Positions 55,061 to 64,000 of a DNA stretch of 64,000 nucleotides are shown piece by piece. The stretch is taken from NCBI RefSeq assembly GCF_049243985.1, contig NC_135369.1, positions 21,974,533 to 22,038,532 on the forward strand. The letters run 5' to 3'. Position numbers and translations under genes: made by a program. The notes beneath the pieces were generated by a model, which was not told where the DNA came from, did not search any database, and was given only the letters and a program-made list of their open reading frames with translations. Position 1 is the first letter of the stretch; every line of letters starts with the position of its first letter. The DNA is from Paroedura picta (taxonomy: Eukaryota; Chordata; Lepidosauria; Squamata; Gekkonidae).

Positions 55061-55190
55061 AGAGTTGCCAGCCTCCCGGCGGTGGCGGGAGATCTCCTGC
55101 TATTACCATTGATCTGCAGACGACAGAGGTCTATTCACCTGGGGGGAATGGATGCTTTGGAAGGGGGTCTCTATGGTAAGGTGACCAGAT
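55058..55190. mobile_element. GTTGCCAAC-type MITE, 5' part
   Basis: AGAGTTGCCAGCCTCCCGGC through GGTCTATTCACCTGGGGGGA; its other part may be at 55385-55625. Between them 55180-55400 has paired AAGGTGACCAGAT and ATCTGGTCACCTTA, inverted ends of a further inserted MITE. Confidence 0.55.
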
Positions 55191-55396
55191 TGTCCCACTT
55201 TTGGAGAGGCACCTGGCAAATTGTACTTAACGTTGAAATTTAAAAATATATATTACAATACTATTTTTGCATGCTATACGTTCTATGAAACTTTTTGTTG
55301 CTCCATATAGACCAAAATTTTAATCAAGAACCCCCGCCCCCACCCCCGGTCAATGGTGTCCCGCTTTACCAATGTTAAAATCTGGTCACCTTACAT
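55176..55396. mobile_element. Small MITE with GGTGACCAGAT ends
   Basis: Left AAGGTGACCAGATTGTCCC and right AAATCTGGTCACCTTA are inverted copies. The body is AT-rich and non-coding; it splits the MITE at 55058. Confidence 0.6.
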
Positions 55397-55628
55397 GAGA
55401 GAGAGCCTACTGAAGTCCCTCCGCTTCCCAAATTTGTTCTCTGTGTCTGTGGTATTAAGGGAATTTTATTGGGGACTTTTATGCGGACGTGAGCCATTGG
55501 GAGCAGCGGGTAAGAAATCTAAAAATAAATAAATAAATAAATAAACAAACAAACAAACCTTGGCTTCCTCAGGCCCCACCCTCCAAATCTTCCAGCTATT
55601 TCCCAACCTGCAGCTGGCAACCCGATTC

Positions 55629-55912
55629 ATCTCAGAAGAAGAGTTGGTTCTTCTTTGTCGTTTTTCTTGGCCAGAAGGAGTCTCAAGGGGGCTTCCAATC
55701 GCCTTCCCTTTCCTCTCCCCACAACAGACATCCTGTGAGGTAGGTGGAGGTGTGAGAGTTCTGATAGATCTGTTCTGTAAGAACACCTCTAACAGGACTG
55801 TAACTAACCCAAGGTCCCCCAGCTGGCTGCATGTGGAGGAGCGGGGAATCAAACCCGGCTCGCCAAATTAGAAGTTGGCGCTTCTAACCAATACACCGAG
55901 CTAGCTAGGTTT
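55629..55912 (-). mobile_element. tRNA-derived SINE
   Basis: Minus-oriented full-length copy, AGAAGAAGAGTTGGTTCTTC to CCAATACACCGAGCTAGCT. Confidence 0.8.
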
Positions 55913-56009
55913 CTAGGGAAGGCCTTCCAAATCAGAGATTCTGTTCTTTAGAAAATCACCACAACCTTTTTCTTTTTTTTTGTTACTTGCCTTTGTAGAA
56001 TTCTTGCAT

Positions 56010-56470
56010 TAAATGGTGACAGTGTGGTGCAATGGTTACCGCGTTGTGTTAAGATTGGGCAGAACCCAGCTCTTTGCCCCGGAAGTTGACTTGGTGAGCC
56101 CAGATCTGGTCGTGCACTTTCAGTCTAACCTGCTTCACAAGACTGTTGAAAAGAGCAAGTGTCCAGCTGCACCGTCAAGACGAGCAACAGTGATGGCAGG
56201 GAATGAGCTTTCCTGAGTCACTGCTCACTTCTTCCCATGCAGCAAGAACCTGAGTCCATCTTGCCGTATATAGAAAAGTGATTCACGAAAGCTCACTGTG
56301 CCAGAAAATTTGTTTTTTGAGGCGCTCCTGCCCTCTTCGGCTGATGCGGCTGCCCATCTTGATCTGTCTTCTCAGGGTCGTTGTGATGGTAAAAATGGAG
56401 ATGCGAACGTTGGAAACTTTTTTGGGTCCCTATGGCGGAGAAAGGCAGGGTATAAATGAAGTAAATAAAT
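56010..56470 (+). mobile_element. SINE of the second tRNA type, interrupted
   Basis: GACAGTGTGGTGCAATGGTTA head and AGAAAGGCAGGGTATAAATG tail, with a LINE-tail-like segment (AAAGCTCACTGTGCCAG) at 56280-56350 between. Confidence 0.45.
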
Positions 56471-56732
56471 CATAAATAAATGATTCTGTGAATTTAGACA
56501 GATTGTAAATGGGTGGGCAGAAGGGGTTGTTGTGTCATTGAATTATAGGGTTGGAAGGGACCTCCAGGGTCATCTAGTCCAACCCTTTACTTGGATGATC
56601 CTGCAGGTCCCTTCCAGCTCTATGATTCGATGACACATTCCCTCCTGCCCACCCATTTACAGTCTGCCTAAATTCCCAGTATGATTTATTTATGATTCAT
56701 TTATTTACTTCATTTATAGCCTGCCTTTGGTG
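56441..56732. repeat. Imperfect inverted duplication of SINE tail plus CR1 tail
   Basis: Left arm about 56441-56575 and right arm about 56598-56732 run the same order of SINE tail (TATAAATGAAGTAAATAAAT), AATGGGTGGGCAG and GGTTGGAAGGGACCT in opposite directions. Confidence 0.7.
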
Positions 56733-56839
56733 CTTGGCTCTTGCATGCCCAGGGAAATGCTGATCACCACTTTGAGGTCAGGATGCAAATTTCTTCTAGG
56801 CCAGACTGGTCAGAGATTCTGGGGGTTTTTTTTTGGGGG

Positions 56840-56968
56840 AGCATAATCTGAACATGAAATTGGGGTCACCATGGGTGGGCAGGTAGTTGTGAATTTCCTG
56901 CATTCTGCTGGGGGTTGGACTAGATGGCCATGGAGGTCCCTTCCAACTCTGTGATTCTATGAAGTATA
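56840..56968 (+). mobile_element. CR1 3' tail, fourth subfamily
   Basis: GGGTGGGCAGGTAGTTGTGA, GGGGGTTGGACTAGATGGCC and CTCTGTGATTCTATGA; same type as 45025-45160. Confidence 0.75.
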
Positions 56969-57302
56969 TTCATGAGACTTTTTATTAATGCTGACTTAGT
57001 AGAGCCAAAATTCAGTTCTAGTACACCTGGATGAGATGAAGTAAGCATTGATTCATGAAAGCTTAAACCAGGAAGGGATGGTGGTGGATTTTAAGGTGCT
57101 CCTGGGTTTCAGTTTTGCTCTACTGCTGCTCGTCTAGCATGGTCACCCACCCAAATCTAATCACATGCTGTAAGTATTATATTTCTTTTATATCTATAGT
57201 AATCAAAGGATCTATCTGTCCGTGGCAGCCTGGCAGCATAATAATTGGGAAGTGAAACTAGGCATCTCAGAATGGCTGTGGGAGTTGTCATGCCCAAAAT
57301 GA

Positions 57303-57470
57303 AGAAGAAGAAGAAGAGTAGTTGGTTCTTATATGCCGCTTTTCCCTACCTGAAGGAGGCTCAAAGCGGCTTACAGTCGCCTTCCCATTCCTCTCCCCAC
57401 AACAGACACCCTGTGAGGTGGGTGAGGCTGAGAAAGCCCTGATATCACTGCTCGGTCAGAACAGCTTTGG
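57303..57470 (-). mobile_element. tRNA-derived SINE, 3' half
   Basis: From a short GAA tract through TTATATGCCGCTTTTCCC to GGTCAGAACAGCTTT, then truncated. Confidence 0.75.
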
Positions 57471-57639
57471 AAGAGAATCAAAATATCCTGGCAGAGATTA
57501 ACTCTACAAGATCCCACTGCTATTTCAAGGGAAGCAAAGAGGTATTAATGAGAAGCCAGGAAGGTGCGGCCAGCACAGATAAGGAAGGTGGAAAATAGAC
57601 CCTCCGTGCCAAAGGAAAGTATCTCCCTGAGCTATCCAA

Positions 57640-57765
57640 GCCAGCATGGTGTAATGGCTATAGTGACTGACAAGGATCTAGGAGCACCAGGTTCAAATCC
57701 CACCTGGGGAAAGACGGGGCATGACACTTGCTGCAAATCTGGTTTTGTCCACAGTTCACCTAAAA
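57640..57765 (+). mobile_element. tRNA-SINE head
   Basis: AAGCCAGCATGGTGTAATGGC with a B-box-like GGTTCAAATCCC. The 3' part is missing. Confidence 0.6.
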
Positions 57766-57837
57766 TACTTCCTGTAAATTGACTTGGAAGTACATGCTGA
57801 GGAATGGTCGTGTAAGAGTGCAGCCAGGCAAAATGTA

Positions 57838-58160
57838 GAGTTGCCAGCTCTCGATTGGGGAATAATTGGAGAGTTTGGGAGGAGAGCCTGGGGAAAATGG
57901 AATTTGGGGAGGGACTTCAATAGGGTATAATGCCATACAGTCCACCCTCCAAAGCTGCCCTTTTTTCCAGGGGAGCTGATCTTTGTCATCCGGAGTTCAA
58001 TTGTAACAGTGAGAGATCTCCAGGTGCCATCCTATATATATATATATATATATATTTTTTTATGTTGCCTGCCACTCCCAAGCAGGCTCGTGGCAGGTTA
58101 CAGATGTCCAGCTAACCCCTCCCCATTAAAACCCCATAAAAATGGACAGAAAAATACCAA
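57838..58160. mobile_element. GTTGCCAAC-type MITE followed by an L2-like tail
   Basis: 57838-58025 is the MITE (GAGTTGCCAGCTCTCG to GAGATCTCCAGGTGCC). Then (TA)n at 58034-58050 and a LINE tail (TGCCACTCCCAAGCAGG...) on the minus strand. Confidence 0.55.
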
Positions 58161-58619
58161 TACAATAGACCAAAGATCCGTATCTGGGCTTTTCAAGGCC
58201 ACAGGTCTGGTGTATTGTGTGGATTGTGATTAGATTGCTATGGTGCTGGTCATACGAATACCATATTGACAGTCCATCTAAGCTCATGTCCAGTTTCAGG
58301 CAGTGGCCCAAAGGCCAGCAAGCACAGGCCAAGGCTCTCCTCACTTGTTGCCTCTGTGCCATGAATCTGACTTGTCCTCTTTTAAAAGCAGCTATGCTCA
58401 TGGTCCGTCACGACATCCATTGGCAGTGAATCCCCTTCGGGAGAATGTTCAATGTACGTCACGCTGCCACTAAAAAGACCTTCTTGTCTCTCCTACATTG
58501 CCCCGGATTGGATGGCAGCAGGATGTGCTACAGATATTAAAGGTGAGAGGTAGGAGTAGGTTTACATGGCTGGGGAGAGGGTCAAGTGCTTCTGATACTT
58601 TTTATTTACAAAATTTGTG

Positions 58620-58802
58620 TCCTACTGGGAATTTAGGCAGTCAACTTATAGCAACTGTGTAGGATTTTCCTGGCAAAAGGCATTCAGAGGTGGTTAGCTA
58701 CTGCTGCGTGGTGAGCATGGCATTTTTCAATGGTCTCCCATCCCAATACTAGGCCAGGCCCAACCCTGCTTAGCTTTTGAGAGCTAACAAGATCAAGCTA
58801 AC
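58620..58802 (-). mobile_element. 5S rRNA-derived SINE
   Basis: The minus strand reads AAAGCTAAGCAGGGTTGGGC and ATTGGGATGGGAGACCATTG, matching 5S rRNA boxes, then a tail with GTTGCTATAAGTTGACTG. Reversed relative to 36155-36345. Confidence 0.75.
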
Positions 58803-58869
58803 TTAGAAGAAGAGTTGGTTCTTATGTGCCTCTTTTCTGTACCTGAAAGATTCTCAAAGCAGCTTAGAG

Positions 58870-59000
58870 AGTTCAGTTCCCTTGGGGAAAATGGATGCTG
58901 TGGGAGGTGGATGCTGTAGCATTATACCCTGCTGAGAACTGTGTCCTCCTCAGGTTTCATTCCTAAATCTCCAAGAGTTTCCCAACCTGGATCTGATAAC
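58870..59000. mobile_element. GTTGCCAAC-type MITE remnant
   Basis: AGTTCAGTTCCCTTGGGGAA to CAACCTGGATCTGATAACCC. A SINE 3' end fragment (58803-58868) precedes it. Confidence 0.5.
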
Positions 59001-59071
59001 CCTACCCATCTGCCCCCTGCTGGTGTCAAGGGGGGACCTGGCAAACCAAGTGCTTTCCCTAGTACCTATCT

Positions 59072-59455
59072 TGTTTGAAGAAGGGTTGGTTCTTCTATGC
59101 TGCTTTTCTATGCCCGAAGGAGCCTCAAAGCAGCTTACATTCGCCTTCCCTCTCCTCTCCCCGCAGCAGACTCCCTGTGAGGTGGGTGAGGCTGAGAGAG
59201 CCCTGATCTTCAGTAATATCAGGGCTCTCTCAGCCTCACCCACCTCACAGGGAGTCTGTTGTGGGGAGAGGAAAGGGAAGGCGACTGTAAGCCGCTGAGA
59301 GAGCCCTGACATTCCTGCTCAGTCAGAACAGCTTTATCAGTGCTGTGGTGAGCCCAAGGTCACCCACCTGGTGGGAGAGCGGGGAATCAAACCCGTCACT
59401 CTGGATTAGAAGTCTGCACACCTAACCACGACACCAAGCGGGCTCTCCACACCAA
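59072..59455 (-). mobile_element. tRNA-derived SINE with internal inverted duplication
   Basis: Minus SINE from GAAGAAGGGTTGGTTCTTC to CACCAAGCGGGCTCT, with about 83 bp of its own sequence inserted in inverted orientation at 59216-59298. Confidence 0.8.
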
Positions 59456-59459
59456 GGTG

Positions 59460-60300
59460 GCTCTCCCTTTTGGCAGCTGGTAAAAACATTGTCTTAATTC
59501 ACTGAGGTATTGAGTTTTGCAAACTTTTTCTTCTTGAATAATCCTGTGCCCGTTTGCTACTCCAATGACTCTGTCCTCGGTTTTTTTAATGATTTATAAT
59601 TCTTCATAATTCTTCCTTTTAAACTGCTTTTCTTATTCCGGTGCTTTATCCATTTATTATTGTTGAGAATTGTCTCGTGCTTTTCAAAAAATATACCGAT
59701 TTAGACAAGATCTATCTATGTTAAATATGGCACAGTATGGCCTTTGAGATATTCTGGTCACAGGCAGTTTGAATTTGGGGGACCCTTAACTCTCCTCCCC
59801 CCCCCAAAAAAAAATAATCTAGAACATCCTGTTTGTTTAATTCTAATGCTCAGCATGTCTTGTAAATGTGCATTTGTGTAAGCAGCAGGTTGCTAGACAG
59901 TGTGAGCAAACAAAAGAGCGGAGATATATTTGGGAAGCCAAAAACCTATTAAAGTTTAACATTTGGAAAACAAGCATTGGCAGGCAACTGTCCAAATATT
60001 TGGCATGCTGCTTCTTCCCGACTTCTCTTCCCCCATCCCTCCCCAGCAAGGAGTGCTGCAAAATACATTGGAAGCAACAGAGAATACAGCGTGTCCTGTT
60101 TGGGGCGGGCACATGCCAGTCTGACCTCAATCCGATCTCTGACACGTTGTTATTGCACATTTTGGAAGTTTTGCGCTTCCCTGTTTGAAATCCAGCAAAG
60201 TGTGTGTGTGTGTGTGAGAGAGAGAGTTTGTGTGTTTTTAAATTACAGAGGATTTTTAGAAATCTTGAGTTTCAGTTATATGAAGTTCCCTTTACTTGGT
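59460..60300. other. Unassigned, repeat-poor sequence
   Basis: No recognised repeat except the GT/GA run at 60199-60227. 59830-60190 has open frames of about 106-159 codons with no recognisable similarity. Confidence 0.4.
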
Positions 60301-60307
60301 TTTAAAA

Positions 60308-60439
60308 CAGGGGTAGTCAAACTGCGGCCCTCCAGATGTCCATGGACTACAATTCCCATGAGCTTCTGCCAGCGCTGGCAGGGGCGCATGGGAATTGTAG
60401 TCCATGGACATCTGGAGGGCGGCAGTTTGATTACCCCTG
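60308..60439. mobile_element. Palindromic hAT MITE
   Basis: 132 bp; flanks TTTTAAAA and TTTTAAAC (7/8). Confidence 0.85.
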
Positions 60440-60737
60440 TTTTAAACCAATGCTAAATATAATACAAGTCTCAGGCTGACCTGGACCCACCTTAACAAAG
60501 TGGTTTGTTTTCTTCAGGTTCTGGAAATCAAGCAGGTACTGGGAGTTGATCCCAAGCATGCATGGATGGGATTTGGATCAGGACCACAATACGCAAAGAG
60601 AGGGCACTTAAGTGTTTCCTTCTAAGCTATTTTATTGACCTGGAAAAGGCCCTGGGTGCTATTTGCCCTGTTGGGAAATCTAGGTTCACTCCATCTGTAT
60701 ATAGAGAGCCTCCTTTGGGGTAAATGCTGTGGATATG

Positions 60738-60955
60738 ATTGCCAGCCTCCAGGTGGGGCCTGGAGACTGCCTGCTACTACATGTGATCTCCAGATGACCA
60801 AGATTGGTTCCCCCAGGAGAAAAATGCTGTTTTGGAAGATCAACTGTAGGGTATTATTCCTTGTTCAGGTCCCTTCTCTCCCAAACTATGACCTTCCAAG
60901 TCTCCACCCCCCCCCCCCAATTCTCCAGGTATTTCCCAACCCAGAGGTGGCAACT
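60738..60955. mobile_element. GTTGCCAAC-type MITE
   Basis: GATTGCCAGCCTCCAGGTGG to CCCAACCCAGAGGTGGCAAC. Confidence 0.65.
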
Positions 60956-60992
60956 GTAGCTGTGGACCCGTTTTGGTTTGAGTTTTCATAGA

Positions 60993-61745
60993 CTCAAAGA
61001 ATCATAGAGTTGGAAGGGGCCATACAGGCCATCTAGTCCAACCCCCTGCTCAATGCAGGATCAGCCCAGAGCATCCTAAAGCATCCAAGAAAAGTGTGTA
61101 TCCAGCCTTTGCTTGAAGACTGCCAGTGAGGGGGAGTTCACCACCTCCTTAGGCAGCCTATTCCACTGCTGAACTACTCTGACTGTGAAAAATTTTTTTC
61201 CTGATATCTAGCCTATATCGTGGTACTTGTAGTTTAAACCCATTACTGGGTGTCCTCTCCTCTGCAGCCAATGGGAACAGCATCCTGCCCTCCTCCAAGT
61301 GACAACCTTTCAAATACTTAAAGAGGGCTATCATGTCCCCTCTCAACCTCCTTTTCTCCAGGCTGAACATTCCCAAGTCCCTCAACCTATCTTCATAGGG
61401 CTTGGTCCCTTGGCCCCAGATCATCCTCGTTGCTCTCCTCTGTACCCTTTCAATTTTATCTACGTCCTTCTTGAAGTGAGGCCTCCAGAACTGCACACAG
61501 TACTCCAGGTGTGGTCTGACCAGTGCCGTATACAATGGGACTATGACATCTTGTGATTTTGATGTGATGCCCCTGTTGATACAGCCCAAAATGGCATTCG
61601 CCTTTTTTACCGCTGCATCACACTGCCTGCTCATGTTTAGTTTACAATCCACAAGTACCCAAAGGTCTCGTTCACACACAGTGTTACCTAGAAGCGTATC
61701 CCCCATCCAGTAGGCATGCTTTTCATTTTTCTGTACCCAGTTTTA
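60993..61745 (-). mobile_element. CR1 LINE 3' end with uninterrupted ORF2 C-terminus
   Basis: A single minus-strand frame of 182 codons (61706-61158) covers the CR1 ORF2 C-terminus: [80 protein letters not shown]. The 3' tail follows at 61157-60993. It is 5'-truncated at about 61745. This is the least decayed CR1 in the window. Confidence 0.9.
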
Positions 61746-61749
61746 TATT

Positions 61750-63385
61750 TATGTGCCCAAGAGCCTCCTGCTAGCCCTAAAATCTGGCGATGGGAATGAA
61801 TGTTGCAGTTAATTTGCTAAAATTATATATCAGTTTTGGTTCTTGTTTTGGTTTTAAAAGGAGGAGCTTAATTAAGGGGCCATGCTATGTTAATTTTTAA
61901 AATTACAATTATTCTTAGCAATTGGAAGCATTCTTCACTCCTGAAAAGTTTGCTGTGAAGAAGAATTTTGTCTGCTGTTGATTTCCTTAAATATTTAGTA
62001 TTTTTAGTGCTATATGATTATTTTTTTCAATTCTGCTTCATAGTTTGTGGCTTTTTGCTAATATATATCTATAAAACACAGAAAATATTTATATCTTCCC
62101 CAGTCAGCCATGAAGTTCATGAGGTGCCCTTGGAGCAACATGGCCTACTTTACAGGATTGCTGTGAGTACAGAATTGAGGGGTGGGGGGTGGGGACCCAC
62201 GTATGTTGCCTTGAGCTCCTTAAACAGAGAGGGGGAGGAAAAACAAAACTGATATTTATGTCCTTCTTCTCCTCAGTTTAAGAAATAAGAGTTTGTTTAT
62301 AGGAGCGGGAACCAAGCAAAGGAAGGGAAGTTGTAGGAAGAAAAGTGAAAGTTTAACTAAATGGGATCGGGGAATGACTGGAAAACTGGTTATTAACTTG
62401 AATCAGGGCCATGGTGTGTGTGTACGCACACACACGTGTGTGTTCGTGATGAGGTGCAATCCTAAGCATCTTTAAACAGCAGTAAATCCAATGAATTCAA
62501 TAGCACTTACTCCTTAGTAAGTGGGTTTCAAATTGCAGCCTTGTTTTCAAAACTGCTTTAGAAATAGATGAGTTTCCACTTCTTGCTTGGGAGGTGGGGG
62601 AGACAGCTGTGTTACCCTGGGGCAGCAAAAAGAACAAGCAGGAGACCTGTGAGACCTTGAAGCCAGCATTTCTGTTAATTCTAGTTTTCGGATACAAGAT
62701 GGAAGGGATTTCTCATCCAATAAAAAGTAGGCTAGAATTTTAAAAGTCTTATTCTTTATGGTGCCCCCAAGACTTCTCCTTATTCCCGTGTTGCGTGAGA
62801 CTTTAGCCATTCCCCCTTCAGGAGTGCAAGTCTTCCTGTGGGCCATTGTACTTTCAGAGCACAGGAGAGCTACAATCTTTAGTTGCTACTAAACAAGATT
62901 TCTTCCCTAGCAAAGTTCCTAGTGGTTTTGATTCAAGCCACCCGAATATATTGCGAATCCATGAGTGGACATTTGACCTTTTTCAGGCTAGAAGTTTGGT
63001 ATGGAATAACGAGGAGACAGTAAGAGGTTGGAGGCCCTTAGCCTGCAGCTACAACATCTTAAAATAGCATATAGGATGTGTTGCAAGATGAACTGGATTA
63101 TCTGGTGATGGGTGCAAAACAGGTTTCATGCCAGGCCAGTCATTTGTCCCATAACCTTGCAGCTCCCACTGGAGCACACAGGCCCCTTGCGAGGCAGAAA
63201 GCAAAAAGAAAACGGGGTAGTGCTTATAAACTGGGAATTAATTTTAGGTGATGAGCTTGCTAAGAGTCAACAGATGCTGAGTCATATTGTCTGGTGGTCA
63301 GAGGTTAAGCCACACTCCCTCGTAAAGAAAATCCCTCGACTTGAAGAATTCCATTGGCATTGTTACCTTCAGGCATACTGTAGGA
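61750..63385. other. Mostly unassigned sequence
   Basis: 62455-62535 resembles an amniote retroposon tail (CTTACTCCTTAGTAAGTGGG). 62420-62441 is CA/GT-rich. No exon recognised. Confidence 0.35.
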
Positions 63386-63870
63386 GTGAGGGAGGCGTGG
63401 TTTAGTGGTAGAGTTTCAACTTTGCATGCAAAAGATCCCATGTTTAGTGGCCACCACCTTCACTTTAAAAAGGGACCATAGTTTTGGTCAGTGCAGGCAA
63501 TGCAGATTTTGACGGATGAAGGAGCTGGCTGGCTCAGGCTAATTCATTCTCATCAGCCCGCAGAAGTTAAGCAAGATCGGATCTGGCTGATATTTGGATG
63601 GGAGACCTTCAAGGAATACCAAGGTTTGACACAGACATAAGCAGTGGTAGATTACCTTTGGGTAGGGGTTCCCAAACTGTGGCTCTCCAGATGTCCATGG
63701 ACTACAATTGCCATGAGCCTCTGCCAGCATGCTGGTATGGGAATTGTAGTCCATGGACATCTGGAGAGCCACAGTTTTGGTCATCCCAGCCTTTGGACCA
63801 TCTCTCATCTTGAAAAAACCCACAGGGTCTTCATAAGTCAGCCGTGATCTCATGATACTTTTCATCACCA
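63385..63870 (+). mobile_element. tRNA-Ala-like SINE piece then 5S-derived SINE with nested MITE
   Basis: 63385-63460 resembles a decayed tRNA-Ala (GTGGTTTAGTGGTAGAG, TTTGCATGCAAAAGATCCC). 63535-63660 and 63790-63870 are a 5S-derived SINE (GAAGTTAAGCAAGATCGG, TTTGGATGGGAGACCTTC, tail CTTCATAAGTCAGCCGTG), split by a palindromic hAT MITE. Confidence 0.65.
63662..63788. mobile_element. Palindromic hAT MITE, diverged
   Basis: GTAGGGGTTCCCAAACTGTGG to its complement; flanks CCTTTGGG and CCTTTGGA. Inserted in a 5S-derived SINE. Confidence 0.7.
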
Positions 63871-64000
63871 AGAGTCTGACTCAGTAGAAGGCATCTTTGT
63901 GTCTGCTGAACTCATCCAGCTCTGCATGGTTTCATTCATGGTAACCACCCCTTGCATGTACAGAGAAAAGACAGGTGACGTTTTCCTGTTCCAAGGCTAT

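Noticed and set aside
63385-63460. Possible functional tRNA-Ala gene
   Set aside because: The acceptor and T arms are too damaged and it is part of a repeat; best read as a SINE fragment.

Overview
The window is vertebrate nuclear DNA, almost certainly from a squamate reptile. The diagnostic content is repetitive. There are CR1 LINEs with full reverse-transcriptase C-termini, tRNA-headed SINEs ending in (TTC)n, SINEs matching the Sauria type (tRNA head, RTE/Bov-B-like tail), SINEs with a 5S rRNA-derived head, a Penelope-like reverse transcriptase fragment, and many hAT and Harbinger-like MITEs. A gecko is possible, but I cannot fix the lineage from sequence alone. Nothing prokaryotic, no CRISPR array and no operon is present.

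Only one protein-coding host gene can be assembled with confidence. It is a four-exon gene on the minus strand, 28855 down to 23972, encoding a 207-residue Ras-superfamily protein most like RERGL (RERG-like). All introns have GT-AG borders and the reading frame is continuous. The protein keeps the P-loop, NKxD and SA motifs but has a shortened switch I and a degenerate switch II, and it has no CAAX box. A TATAAAAG box lies about 180 bp upstream of the start codon. A CpG-rich block at 54.36-55.06 kb looks like a second promoter, possibly with a first non-coding exon ending at a GTAAGT donor, but no coding exon of that gene could be found here.

Layout: 0-7 kb holds MITEs of a GGGC-terminal group and a short repeat-free stretch with homeodomain-like cores. 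7.1-8.8 kb is a CR1 copy broken by two hAT elements that share one 8-bp target, one of them carrying a SINE. 9-21 kb is mixed SINE, CR1, L2-like LINE and MITE sequence. 21-29 kb is the RERGL-like gene, fairly poor in repeats at its 3' side. 29-54 kb is accessory repeat sequence with several clean insertion events (split SINEs, target-site duplications, palindromic MITEs) and the Penelope-like remnant near 51.5 kb. 54-55 kb is the CpG island. 55-64 kb is again SINE, CR1 and MITE sequence, with two inverted duplications of already inserted repeats.

The strongest observations concern mobile-element biology: a palindromic hAT MITE family with exact 8-bp duplications, a 181-bp MITE pair with 3-bp duplications, a 45-bp retro-insertion with a perfect 12-bp duplication, and foldbacks that share private variants. 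I did not find evidence for a wholly new biological system.
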